Under the pieces are notes generated by a model, which saw nothing but the letters and a program-made list of their open reading frames with translations, was not told where the DNA came from and made no database searches. Both the position numbers and the translations under genes were made by a program. A DNA stretch of 64,000 nt from Congeria kusceri (lineage: Eukaryota > Mollusca > Bivalvia > Myida > Dreissenidae), in the NCBI GenBank assembly GCA_027627225.1, contig JAPFQT010000401.1, positions 1 through 64,000 on the forward strand. The letters are read 5' to 3'. This document shows, piece after piece, positions 1 to 13,599 of the stretch. How positions within the stretch are numbered: the first letter of the stretch is position 1; each line of letters starts with the position of its first letter.

Positions 1-1839
1 ATTTGAAGTACTCGTAAGGTATTGTTTATGAATAAGGGACAGCTTTCTTCATGCTCCCTTTGAGTGTCACCCTGTACCTTCCTTGAGCCTGGATCTTTCC
101 CTATAGTAGTATACTCCTGACACAAAAGTATATTTGAAGTACTCGTAAGATATTGTTTATGAATAAGGGACAGCTTTCTTCATGCTCCCTTTGAGTGTCA
201 CCCTGTACCTTCCTTGAGCCTGGATCTTTCCCTATAGTAGTATAATCCTGACACAAAAGTATATTTGAAGTACTCGTAAGATGTTGTTTATGAATAAGGG
301 ACAGCTTTCTTCATGCTCCCTTTGAGTGTCATCCTGTACCTTCCTTGAGCCTGGATCTTTCCCTATAGTAGTATACTCCTGACACAAAAGTATATTTGAA
401 GTACTCGTAAGGTATTGTTTATGAATAAGGGACAGCTTTCTTCATGCTCCCTTTGAGTGTCACCCTGTACCTTCCTTGAGCCTGGATCTTTCCCTATAGT
501 AGTATACTCCTGACACAAAAGTATATTTGAAGTACTCGTAAGGTATTGTTTATGAATAAGGGACAGCTTTCTTCATGCTCCCTTTGAGTGTCACCATGTA
601 CCTTCCTTGAGCCTGGATCTTTCCCTATAGTAGTATACTCCTGACACAAAAGTATATTTGAAGTACTCGTAAGATGTTGTTTATGAATAAGGGACAGCTT
701 TCTTCATGCTCCCTTTGAGTGTCATCCTGTACCTTCCTTGAGCCTGGATCTTTCCCTATAGTAGTATACTCCTGACACAAAAGTATATTTGAAGTACTCG
801 TAAGATATTGTTTATGAATAAGGGACAGCTTTTCTTCATGCTCCCTTTGAGTGTCACCATGTACCTTCCTTGAGCCTGGATCTTTCCCTATAGTAGTATA
901 CTCCTGACACAAAAGTATATTTGAAGTACTCGTAAGGTGTTGTTTATGAATAAGGGACAGCTTTCTTCATGCTCCCTTTGTGTGGCACCCTATACCTTCC
1001 TTGAGCCTGGATCTTGCCAGTATACTCCTGACACAAAAGTATATTTGAAGTACTCGTAAGGTATTGTTTATGAATAAGTGACAGCTTTCTTCATGCTCCC
1101 TTTGAGTGTCACCCTGTACCTTCCTTGAGCCTGGATCTTTCCCTATAGTAGTATACTCCTGACACAAAAGTATATTTGAGGTACTCGTAAGGTATTGTTT
1201 ATGAATAAGGGACAGCTTTCTTCATGCTCCCTTTGAGTGGCACCATGTACCTTCCTTGAGCCTGGATCTTTCCCTATAGTAGTATACTCCTGACACAAAA
1301 GTATATTTGAAGTACTCGTAAGATATTGTTTATGAATAAGGGACAGCTTTCTTCATGCTCCCTTTGAGTGTCACCCTGTACCTTCCTTGAGCCTGGATCT
1401 TTCCCTATAGTAGTATACTCCTGACACAAAAGTATATTTGAAGTACTCGTAAGATATTGTTTATGAATAAGGGACAGCTTTCTTCATGCTCCCTTTGAGT
1501 GTCACCCTGTACCTTCCTTGAGCCTGGATCTTTCCCTATAGTAGTATACTCCTGACACAAAAGTATATTTGAAGTACTCGTAAGATATTGTTTATGAATA
1601 AGGGACAGCTTTCTTCATGCTCCCTTTGAGTGTCACCCTGTACCTTCCTTGAGCCTGGATCTTTCCCTATAGTAGTATACTCCTGACACAAAAGTATATT
1701 TGAAGTACTCGTAAGATATTGTTTATGAATAAGGGACAGCTTTCTTCATGCTCCCTTGAGTGTCACCCTGTACCTTCCTTGAGCCTGGATCTTTCCCTAT
1801 AGTAGTATACTCCTGACACAAAAGTATATTTGAAGTACT

Positions 1840-4437
1840 CGTAAGATGTTGTTTATGAATAAGGGACAGCTTTCTTCATGCTCCCTTTGAGTGTCATCCT
1901 GTACCTTCCTTGAGCCTGGATCTTTCCCTATAGTAGTATACTCCTGACACAAAAGTATATTTGAAGTACTCGTAAGGTATTGTTTATGAATAAGGGACAG
2001 CTTTCTTCATGCTCCCTTTGAGTGTCACCCTGTACCTTCCTTGAGCCTGGATCTTTCCCTATAGTAGTATACTCCTGACACAAAAGTATATTTGAAGTAC
2101 TCGTAAGGTATTGTTTATGAATAAGGGACAGCTTTTCTTCATGCTCCCTTTGAGTGTCATCCTGTACCTACCTTGAGCCTGGATCTTTCCCTATAGTAGT
2201 ATACTCCTGACACAAAAGTATATTTGAAGTACTCGTAAGGTATTGTTTATGAATAAGGGACAGCTTTCTTCATGCTCCCTTTGAGTGGCACCCTGTACCT
2301 TCCTTGAGCCTGGATCTTTCCCTATAGTAGTATACTCCTGACACAAAAGTATATTTGAAGTACTCGTAAGGTATTGTTTATGAATTAGGGACAGCTTTCT
2401 TCATGCTCCCTTTGAGTGGCACCCTGTACCTTCCTTGAGCCTGGATCTTTCCCTATAGTAGTATACTCCTGACACAAAAGTATATTTGAAGTACTCGTAA
2501 GGTATTGTTTATGAATAAGGGACAGCTTTCTTCATGCTCCCTTTGAGTGTCACCCTGTACCTTCCTTGAGCCTGGATCTTTCCCTATAGTAGTATACTCC
2601 TGACACAAAAGTATATTTGAAGTACTCGTAAGGTATTGTTTATGAATAAGGGACAGCTTTCTTCATGCTCCCTTTGAGTGTCACCCTGTACCTTCCTTGA
2701 GCCTGGATCATTCCCTATAGTAGTATACTCCTGACACAAAAGTATATTTGAAGTACTCGTAAGATGTTGTTTATGAATAAGGGACAGCTTTCTTCATGCT
2801 CCCTTTGTGTGGCACCCTATACCTTCCTTGAGCCTGGATCTTTCCCTATAGTAGTATACTCCTGACACAAAAGTATATTTGAAGTACTCGTAAGATATTG
2901 TTTATGAATAAGGGACAGCTTTCTTCATGCTCCCTTTGAGTGTCACCCTGTACCTTCCTTGAGCCTGGATCTTTCCCTACAGTAGTATACTCCTGACACA
3001 AAAGTATATTTGAAGTACTCGTAAGGTATTGTTTATGAATAAGGGACAGCTTTCTTCATGCTCCCTTTGAGTGTCACCCTGTACCTTCCTTGGGCCTGGA
3101 TCTTTCCCTATAGTAGTATACTCCTGACACAAAAGTATATTTGAAATACTCGTATGGTATTGTTTATGAATAAGGGACAGCTTTCTTCATGCTCCCTTTG
3201 AGTGTCACCCTGTACCTTCCTTGAGCCTGGATCTTTCCCTACAGTAGTATACTCCTGACACAAAAGTATATTTGAAGTACTCGTAAGGTATTGTTTATGA
3301 ATAAGGGACAGCTTTCTTCATGCTCCCTTTGAGTGTCACCATGTACCTTCCTTGAGCCTGGATCTTTCCCTATAGTAGTATACTCCTGACACAAAAGTAT
3401 ATTTGAAGTACTCGTAAGATGTTGTTTATGAATAAGGGACAGCTTTTCTTCATGCTCCCTTTGAGTGTCACCCTATACCTTCCTTGAGCCTGGATCTTTC
3501 CCTACAGTAGTATACTCCTGACACAAAAGTATATTTGAAGTACTCGTAAGATATTGTTTATGAATAAAGGACAGCTTTCTTCATGCTCCCTTTGAGTGTC
3601 ACCCTGTACCTTCCTTGAGCCTGGATCTTTCCCTACAGTAGTATACTCCTGACACAAAAGTATATTTGAAGTACTCGTAAGGTATTGTTTATGAATAAGG
3701 GACAGCTTTCTTCATGCTCCCTTTGAGTGTCACCCTGTACCTTCCTTGAGCCTGGATCTTTCCTTATAGTAGTATACTCCTGACACAAAAGTATATTTGA
3801 AGTACTCGTAAGGTATTGTTTATGAATAAGGGACAGCTTTCTTCATGCTCCCTTTGAGTGTCACCCTGTACCTTCCTTGAGCCTGGATCTTTCCCTACAG
3901 TAGTATACTCCTGACACAAAAGTATATTTGAAGTACTCGTAAGGTATTGTTTATGAATAAGTGACAGCTTTCTTCATGCTCCCTTTGAGTGTCACCCTGT
4001 ACCTTCCTTGAGCCTGGATCTTTCCCTATAGTAGTATACTCCTGACACAAAAGTATATTTGAAGTACTCGTAAGATGTTGTTTATGAATAAGGGACAGCT
4101 TTTCTTCATGCTCCCTTTCAGTGTCACCCTATACCTTCCTTGAGCCTGGATCTTTCCCTATAGTAGTATACTCCTGACACAAAAGTATATTTGAAGTACT
4201 CGTAAGATATTGTTTATGAATAAAGGACAGCTTTCTTCATGCTCCCTTTGTGTGGCACCCTATACCTTCCTTGAGCCTGGATCTTGCCAGTATACTCCTG
4301 ACACAAAAGTATATTCGAAGTACTCGTAAGGTATTGTTTATGAATAAGTGACAGCTTTCTTCATGCTCCCTTTGAGTGTCACCCTGTACCTTCCTTGAAC
4401 CTGGATCTTTCCCTATAGTAGTATACTCCTGACACAA
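1840..4437. repeat. Satellite higher-order block, copy 1 (offset family 5485/11762)
   Basis: This stretch of about 20 monomers carries rare private variants: 'acctacctt' at 2166, 'gaattaggg' at about 2367, 'gatcattcc' at 2707, 'cgtatgg' at 3151, and the 124 bp 'cttgccag' monomer at about 4285. The same variants recur in the same order 5485 bp downstream, and a subset of them recurs 11762 bp downstream. This is a unit of segmental duplication inside the array. Confidence 0.85.
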
Positions 4438-7324
4438 AAGTATATTTGAAGTACTCGTAAGATGTTGTTTATGAATAAGGGACAGCTTTCTTCATGCTCC
4501 CTTTGAGTGTCATCCTGTACCTTCCTTGAGCCTGGATCTTTCCCTATAGTAGTATACTCCTGACACAAAAGTATATTTGAAGTACTCGTAAGGTATTGTT
4601 TATGAATAAGGGACAGCTTTCTTCATGCTCCCTTTGAGTGTCACCCTGTACCTTCCTTGAGCCTGGATCTTTCCCTATAGTAGTATACTCCTGACACAAA
4701 AGTATATTTGAAGTACTCGTAAGGTATTGTTTATGAATAAGGGACAGCTTTCTTCATGCTCCCTTTGAGTGTCACCATGTACCTTCCTTGAGCCTGGATC
4801 TTTCCCTATAGTAGTATACTCCTGACACAAAAGTATATTTGAAGTACTCGTAAGATGTTGTTTATGAATAAGGGACAGCTTTCTTCATGCTCCCTTTGAG
4901 TGTCATCCTGTACCTTCCTTGAGCCTGGATCTTTCCCTATAGTAGTATACTCCTGACACAAAAGTATATTTGAAGTACTCGTAAGATATTGTTTATGAAT
5001 AAGGGACAGCTTTTCTTCATGCTCCCTTTGAGTGTCACCATGTACCTTCCTTGAGCCTGGATCTTTCCCTATAGTAGTATACTCCTGACACAAAAGTATA
5101 TTTGAAGTACTCGTAAGGTGTTGTTTATGAATAAGGGACAGCTTTCTTCATGCTCCCTTTGTGTGGCACCCTATACCTTCCTTGAGCCTGGATCTTGCCA
5201 GTATACTCCTGACACAAAAGTATATTTGAAGTACTCGTAAGGTATTGTTTATGAATAAGTGACAGCTTTCTTCATGCTCCCTTTGAGTGTCACCCTGTAC
5301 CTTCCTTGAGCCTGGATCTTTCCCTATGGTAGTATACTCCTGACACAAAAGTATATTTGAGGTACTCGTAAGGTATTGTTTATGAATAAGGGACAGCTTT
5401 CTTCATGCTCCCTTTGAGTGGCACCATGTACCTTCCTTGAGCCTGGATCTTTCCCTATAGTAGTATACTCCTGACACAAAAGTATATTTGAAGTACTCGT
5501 AAGATATTGTTTATGAATAAGGGACAGCTTTCTTCATGCTCCCTTTGAGTGTCACCCTGTACCTTCCTTGAGCCTGGATCTTTCCCTATAGTAGTATACT
5601 CCTGACACAAAAGTATATTTGAAGTACTCGTAAGATATTGTTTATGAATAAGGGACAGCTTTCTTCATGCTCCCTTTGAGTGTCACCCTGTACCTTCCTT
5701 GAGCCTGGATCTTTCCCTATAGTAGTATACTCCTGACACAAAAGTATATTTGAAGTACTCGTAAGATATTGTTTATGAATAAGGGACAGCTTTCTTCATG
5801 CTCCCTTTGAGTGTCACCCTGTACCTTCCTTGAGCCTGGATCTTTCCCTATAGTAGTATACTCCTGACACAAAAGTATATTTGAAGTACTCGTAAGATAT
5901 TGTTTATGAATAAGGGACAGCTTTCTTCATGCTCCCTTTGAGTGTCACCCTGTACCTTCCTTGAGCCTGGATCTTTCCCTAAAGTAGTATACTCCTGACA
6001 CAAAAGTATATTTGAAGTACTCGTAAGATGTTGTTTATGAATAAGGGACAGCTTTCTTCATGCTCCCTTTGAGTGTCATCCTGTACCTTCCTTGAGCCTG
6101 GATCTTTCCCTATAGTAGTATACTCCTGACACAAAAGTATATTTGAAGTACTCGTAAGGTATTGTTTATGAATAAGGGACAGCTTTCTTCATGCTCCCTT
6201 TGAGTGTCACCCTGTACCTTCCTTGAGCCTGGATCTTTCCCTATAGTAGTATACTCCTGACACAAAAGTATATTTGAAGTACTCGTAAGGTATTGTTTAT
6301 GAATAATGGACAGCTTTCTTCATGCTCCCTTTGAGTGTCACCATGTACCTTCCTTGAGCCTGGATCTTTCCCTATAGTAGTATACTCCTGACACAAAAGT
6401 ATATTTGAAGTACTCGTAAGATATTGTTTATGAATAAAGGACAGCTTTCTTCATGCTCCCTTTGTGTGGCACCCTATACCTTCCTTGAGCCTGGATCTTG
6501 CCAGTATACTCCTGACACAAAAGTATATTCGAAGTACTCGTAAGGTATTGTTTATGAATAAGTGACAGCTTTCTTCATGCTCCCTTTGAGTGTCACCCTG
6601 TACCTTCCTTGAACCTGGATCTTTCCCTATAGTAGTATACTCCTGACACAAAAGTATATTTGAAGTACTCGTAAGGTATTGTTTATGAATAAGGGACAGC
6701 TTTCTTCATGCTCCCTTTGAGTGGCACCATGTACCTTCCTTGAGCCTGGATCTTTCCCTATAGTAGTATACTCCTGACACAAAAGTATATTTGAAGTACT
6801 CGTAAGATATTGTTTATGAATAAGGGACAGCTTTCTTCATGCTCCCTTTGAGTGTCACCCTGTACCTTCCTTGAGCCTGGATCTTTCCCTATAGTAGTAT
6901 ACTCCTGACACAAAAGTATATTTGAAGTACTCGTAAGGTATTGTTTATGAATAAGGGACAGCTTTCTTCATGCTCCCTTTGAGTGTCACCCTGTACCTTC
7001 CTTGAGCCTGGATCTTTCCCTATAGTAGTATACTCCTGACACAAAAGTATATTTGAAGTACTCGTAAGGTATTGTTTATGAATAAGGGACAGCTTTCTTC
7101 ATGCTCCCTTTGAGTGTCACCCTGTACCTTCCTTGAGCCTGGATCTTTCCCTATAGTAGTATACTCCTGACACAAAAGTATATTTGAAGTACTCGTAAGG
7201 TATTGTTTATGAATAAGGGACAGCTTTCTTCATGCTCCCTTTGAGTGGCACCCTGTACCTTCCTTGAGCCTGGATCTTTCCCTATAGTAGTATACTCCTG
7301 ACACAAAAGTATATTTGAAGTACT

Positions 7325-9922
7325 CGTAAGGTATTGTTTATGAATAAGGGACAGCTTTCTTCATGCTCCCTTTGAGTGTCATCCTGTACCTTCCTTGAGC
7401 CTGGATCTTTCCCTATAGTAGTATACTCCTGACACAAAAGTATATTTGAAGTACTCGTAAGGTATTGTTTATGAATAAGGGACAGCTTTCTTCATGCTCC
7501 CTTTGAGTGTCACCCTGTACCTTCCTTGAGCCTGGATCTTTCCCTATAGTAGTATACTCCTGACACAAAAGTATATTTGAAGTACTCGTAAGGTATTGTT
7601 TATGAATAAGGGACAGCTTTTCTTCATGCTCCCTTTGAGTGTCATCCTGTACCTACCTTGAGCCTGGATCTTTCCCTATAGTAGTATACTCCTGACACAA
7701 AAGTATATTTGAAGTACTCGTAAGGTATTGTTTATGAATAAGGGACAGCTTTCTTCATGCTCCCTTTGAGTGGCACCCTGTACCTTCCTTGAGCCTGGAT
7801 CTTTCCCTATAGTAGTATACTCCTGACACAAAAGTATATTTGAAGTACTCGTAAGGTATTGTTTATGAATTAGGGACAGCTTTCTTCATGCTCCCTTTGA
7901 GTGGCACCCTGTACCTTCCTTGAGCCTGGATCTTTCCCTATAGTAGTATACTCCTGACACAAAAGTATATTTGAAGTACTCGTAAGGTATTGTTTATGAA
8001 TAAGGGACAGCTTTCTTCATGCTCCCTTTGAGTGTCACCCTGTACCTTCCTTGAGCCTGGATCTTTCCCTATAGTAGTATACTCCTGACACAAAAGTATA
8101 TTTGAAGTACTCGTAAGGTATTGTTTATGAATAAGGGACAGCTTTCTTCATGCTCCCTTTGAGTGTCACCCTGTACCTTCCTTGAGCCTGGATCATTCCC
8201 TATAGTAGTATACTCCTGACACAAAAGTATATTTGAAGTACTCGTAAGATGTTGTTTATGAATAAGGGACAGCTTTCTTCATGCTCCCTTTGTGTGGCAC
8301 CCTATACCTTCCTTGAGCCTGGATCTTTCCCTATAGTAGTATACTCCTGACACAAAAGTATATTTGAAGTACTCGTAAGATATTGTTTATGAATAAGGGA
8401 CAGCTTTCTTCATGCTCCCTTTGAGTGTCACCCTGTACCTTCCTTGAGCCTGGATCTTTCCCTACAGTAGTATACTCCTGACACAAAAGTATATTTGAAG
8501 TACTCGTAAGGTATTGTTTATGAATAAGGGACAGCTTTCTTCATGCTCCCTTTGAGTGTCACCCTGTACCTTCCTTGGGCCTGGATCTTTCCCTATAGTA
8601 GTATACTCCTGACACAAAAGTATATTTGAAGTACTCGTATGGTATTGTTTATGAATAAGGGACAGCTTTCTTCATGCTCCCTTTGAGTGTCACCCTGTAC
8701 CTTCCTTGAGCCTGGATCTTTCCCTACAGTAGTATACTCCTGACACAAAAGTATATTTGAAGTACTCGTAAGGTATTGTTTATGAATAAGGGACAGCTTT
8801 CTTCATGCTCCCTTTGAGTGTCACCATGTACCTTCCTTGAGCCTGGATCTTTCCCTATAGTAGTATACTCCTGACACAAAAGTATATTTGAAGTACTCGT
8901 AAGATGTTGTTTATGAATAAGGGACAGCTTTTCTTCATGCTCCCTTTGAGTGTCACCCTATACCTTCCTTGAGCCTGGATCTTTCCCTATAGTAGTATAC
9001 TCCTGACACAAAAGTATATTTGAAGTACTCGTAAGATATTGTTTATGAATAAAGGACAGCTTTCTTCATGCTCCCTTTGAGTGTCACCCTGTACCTTCCT
9101 TGAGCCTGGATCTTTCCCTACAGTAGTATACTCCTGACACAAAAGTATATTTGAAGTACTCGTAAGGTATTGTTTATGAATAAGGGACAGCTTTCTTCAT
9201 GCTCCCTTTGAGTGTCACCCTGTACCTTCCTTGAGCCTGGATCTTTCCTTATAGTAGTATACTCCAGACACAAAAGTATATTTGAAGTACTCGTAAGGTA
9301 TTGTTTATGAATAAGGGACAGCTTTCTTCATGCTCCCTTTGAGTGTCACCCTGTACCTTCCTTGAGCCTGGATCTTTCCCTACAGTAGTATACTCCTGAC
9401 ACAAAAGTATATTTGAAGTACTCGTAAGGTATTGTTTATGAATAAGTGACAGCTTTCTTCATGCTCCCTTTGAGTGTCACCCTGTACCTTCCTTGAGCCT
9501 GGATCTTTCCCTATAGTAGTATACTCCTGACACAAAAGTATATTTGAAGTACTCGTAAGATGTTGTTTATGAATAAGGGACAGCTTTTCTTCATGCTCCC
9601 TTTCAGTGTCACCCTATACCTTCCTTGAGCCTGGATCTTTCCCTATAGTAGTATACTCCTGACACAAAAGTATATTTGAAGTACTCGTAAGATATTGTTT
9701 ATGAATAAAGGACAGCTTTCTTCATGCTCCCTTTGTGTGGCACCCTATACCTTCCTTGAGCCTGGATCTTGCCAGTATACTCCTGACACAAAAGTATATT
9801 CGAAGTACTCGTAAGGTATTGTTTATGAATAAGTGACAGCTTTCTTCATGCTCCCTTTGAGTGTCACCCTGTACCTTCCTTGAACCTGGATCTTTCCCTA
9901 TAGTAGTATACTCCTGACACAA
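7325..9922. repeat. Satellite higher-order block, copy 2
   Basis: Matches 1,840-4,437 at a constant offset of 5485 bp. 'acctacctt' is at 7651, 'gatcattcc' at about 8191, 'cgtatgg' at 8636, and the 124 bp monomer at about 9770. Few single-base differences separate the copies (for example 'ttgaaatact' at 3141 against 'ttgaagtact' here), so the duplication looks recent relative to monomer divergence. Confidence 0.85.
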
Positions 9923-12900
9923 AAGTATATTTGAAGTACTCGTAAGGTATTGTTTATGAATAAGGGACAGCTTTCTTCATGCTCCCTTTGAGTGGCACCA
10001 TGTACCTTCCTTGAGCCTGGATCTTTCCCTATAGTAGTATACTCCTGACACAAAAGTATATTTGAAGTACTCGTAAGATATTGTTTATGAATAAGGGACA
10101 GCTTTCTTCATGCTCCCTTTGAGTGTCACCCTGTACCTTCCTTGAGCCTGGATCTTTCCCTATAGTAGTATACTCCTGACACAAAAGTATATTTGAAGTA
10201 CTCGTAAGATATTGTTTATGAATAAGGGACAGCTTTCTTCATGCTCCCTTTGAGTGTCACCCTGTACCTTCCTTGAGCCTGGATCTTTCCCTATAGTAGT
10301 ATACTCCTGACACAAAAGTATATTTGAAGTACTCGTAAGGTATTGTTTATGAATAAGGGACAGCTTTCTTCATGCTCCCTTTGAGTGGCACCCTGTACCT
10401 TCCTTGAGCCTGGATCTTTCCCTATAGTAGTATACTCCTGACACAAAAGTATATTTGAAGTACTCGTAAGATATTGTTTATGAATAAGGGACAGCTTTCT
10501 TCATGCTCCCTTTGAGTGTCACCCTGTACCTTCCTTGAGCCTGGATCTTTCCCTATAGTAGTATACTCCTGACACAAAAGTATATTTGAAGTACTCGTAA
10601 GATGTTGTTTATGAATAAGGGACAGCTTTCTTCATGCTCCCTTTGAGTGTCATCCTGTACCTTCCTTGAGCCTGGATCTTTCCCTATAGTAGTATACTCC
10701 TGACACAAAAGTATATTTGAAGTACTCGTAAGGTATTGTTTATGAATAAGGGACAGCTTTCTTCATGCTCCCTTTGAGTGTCACCCTGTACCTTCCTTGA
10801 GCCTGGATCTTTCCCTATAGTAGTATACTCCTGACACAAAAGTATATTTGAAGTACTCGTAAGGTATTGTTTATGAATAAGGGACAGCTTTCTTCATGCT
10901 CCCTTTGAGTGTCACCATGTACCTTCCTTGAGCCTGGATCTTTCCCTATAGTAGTATACTCCTGACACAAAATTATATTTGAAGTACTCGTAAGATGTTG
11001 TTTATGAATAAGGGACAGCTTTCTTCATGCTCCCTTTGAGTGTCATCCTGTACCTTCCTTGAGCCTGGATCTTTCCCTATAGTAGTATACTCCTGACACA
11101 AAAGTATATTTGAAGTACTCGTAAGATATTGTTTATGAATAAGGGACAGCTTTTCTTCATGCTCCCTTTGAGTGTCACCATGTACCTTCCTTGAGCCTGG
11201 ATCTTTCCCTATAGTAGTATACTCCTGACACAAAAGTATATTTGAAGTACTCGTAAGGTATTGTTTATGAATAAGGGACAGCTTTCTTCATGCTCCCTTT
11301 GTGTGGCACCGTATACCTTCTTTGAGCCTGGATCTTGCCAGTATACTCCTGACACAAAAGTATATTTGAAGTAATCGTAAGGTATTGTTTATGAATAAGT
11401 GACAGCTTTCTTCATGCTCCCTTTGAGTGTCACCCTGTACCTTCCTTGAGCCTGGATCTTTCCATATAGTAGTATACTCCTGACACAAAAGTATATTTGA
11501 AGTACTCGTAAGGTATTGTTTATGAATAAGGGACAGCTTTCTTCATGCTCCCTTTGAGTGGCACCATGTATCTTCCTTGAGCCTGGATCTTTCCCTATAG
11601 TAGTATACTCCTGACACAAAAGTATATTTGAAGTACTGGTAAGATATTGTTTATGAATAAAGGACAGCTTTCTTCATGCTCCCTTTGAGTGTCACCCTGT
11701 ACCTTCCTTGAGCCTGGATCTTTCCCTATAGTAGTATACTCCTGACACAAAAGTATATTTGAAGTACTCGTAAGATATTGTTTATGAATAAGGGACAGCT
11801 TTCTTCATGCTCCCTTTGAGTGTCACCCTGTACCTTCCTTGAGCCTGGATCTTTCCCTATAGTAGTATACTCCTGACACAAAAGTATATTTGAAGTACTC
11901 GTAAGGTATTGTTTATGAATAAGGGACAGCTTTCTTCATGCTCCCTTTGAGTGTCACCCTGTACCTTCCTTGAGCCTGGATCTTTCCCTATAGTAGTATA
12001 CTCCTGACACAAAAGTATATTTGAAGTACTCGTAAGATATTGTTTATGAATAAGGGACAGCTTTCTTCATGCTCCCTTTGAGTGTCACCCTGTACCTTCC
12101 TTGAGCCTGGATCTTTCCCTATAGTAGTATACTCCTGACACAAAAGTATATTTGAAGTACTCGTAAGATGTTGTTTATGAATAAGGGACAGCTTTCTTCA
12201 TGCTCCCTTTGAGTGTCACCCTGTACCTTCCTTGAGCCTGGATCTTTCCCTATAGTAGTATACTCCTGACACAAAAGTATATTTGAAGTACTCGTAAGGT
12301 ATTGTTTATGAATAAGGGACAGCTTTCTTCATGCTCCCTTTGAGTGTCACCATGTGCCTTCCTTGAGCCTGGATCTTTCCCTATAGTAGTATACTCCTGA
12401 CACAAAAGTATATTTGAAGTACTCGTAAGATGTTGTTTATGAATAAGGGACAGCTTTCTTCATGCTCCCTTTGAGTGTCATCCTGTACCTTCCTTGAGCC
12501 TGGATCTTTCCCTATAGTAGTATACTCCTGACACAAAAGTATATTTGAAGTACTCGTAAGGTATTGTTTATGAATAAGGGACAGCTTTCTTCATGCTCCC
12601 TTTGAGTGTCACCCTGTACCTTCCTTGAGCCTGGATCTTTCCCTATAGTAGTACACTCCTGACACAAAAGTATATTTGAAGTACTCGTAAGGTATTGTTT
12701 ATGAATAAGGGACAGCTTTCTTCATGCCCCCTTTGAGTGTCACCCTGTACCTTCCTTGGGCCTGGATCTTTCCCTATAGTAGTATACTCCTGACACAAAA
12801 GTATATTTGAAGTATTCGTAAGGTATTGTTTATGAATAAGGGACAGCTTTCTTCATGCTCCCTTTGAGTGTCACCCTGTACCTTCCTTGGGCCTGGAACT

Positions 12901-13599
12901 TTCCCTATAGTAGTATACTCCTGACACAAAAGTATATTTGAAGTACTCGTAAGGTATTGTTTATGAATAAGGGACAGCTTTCTTCATGCTCCCTTTGAGT
13001 GTCACCCTGTACCTTCCTTGAGCCTGGATCTTTCCCTATAGTAGTACACTCCTGACACAAAAGTATATTTGAAGTACTCGTAAGGTGTTGTTTTTGAATA
13101 AGGGACAGCTTTCTTCATGCTCCCTTTGAGTGGCACCCTGTACCTTCCTTGGGCCTGGATCTTTCCCTACAGTAGTATACTCCTGACACAAAAGTATATT
13201 TGAAGTACTCGTAAGGTATTGTTTATGAATAAGGGACAGCTTTCTTCATGCTCCCTTTGAGTGTCACCCTGTACCTTCCTTGAGCCTGGATCTTTCCCTA
13301 TAGTAGTATACTCCTGACACAAAAGTATATTTGAAGTACTCGTAAGGTATTGTTTATGAATAAGGGACAGCTTTCTTCATGCTCCCTTTGAGTGTCACCC
13401 TGTACCTTCCTTCAGCCTGGATCTTTCCCTATAGTAGTATACTCCTGACACAAAAGTATATTTGAAGTACTCGTAAGGTATTCTTTATGAATAAGGGACA
13501 GCTTTCTTCATGCTCCCTTTGAGTGGCACCCTGTACCTTCCTTGAGCCTGGATCTTTCCCTATAGTAGTATACTCCTGACACAAAAGTATATTTGAAGT

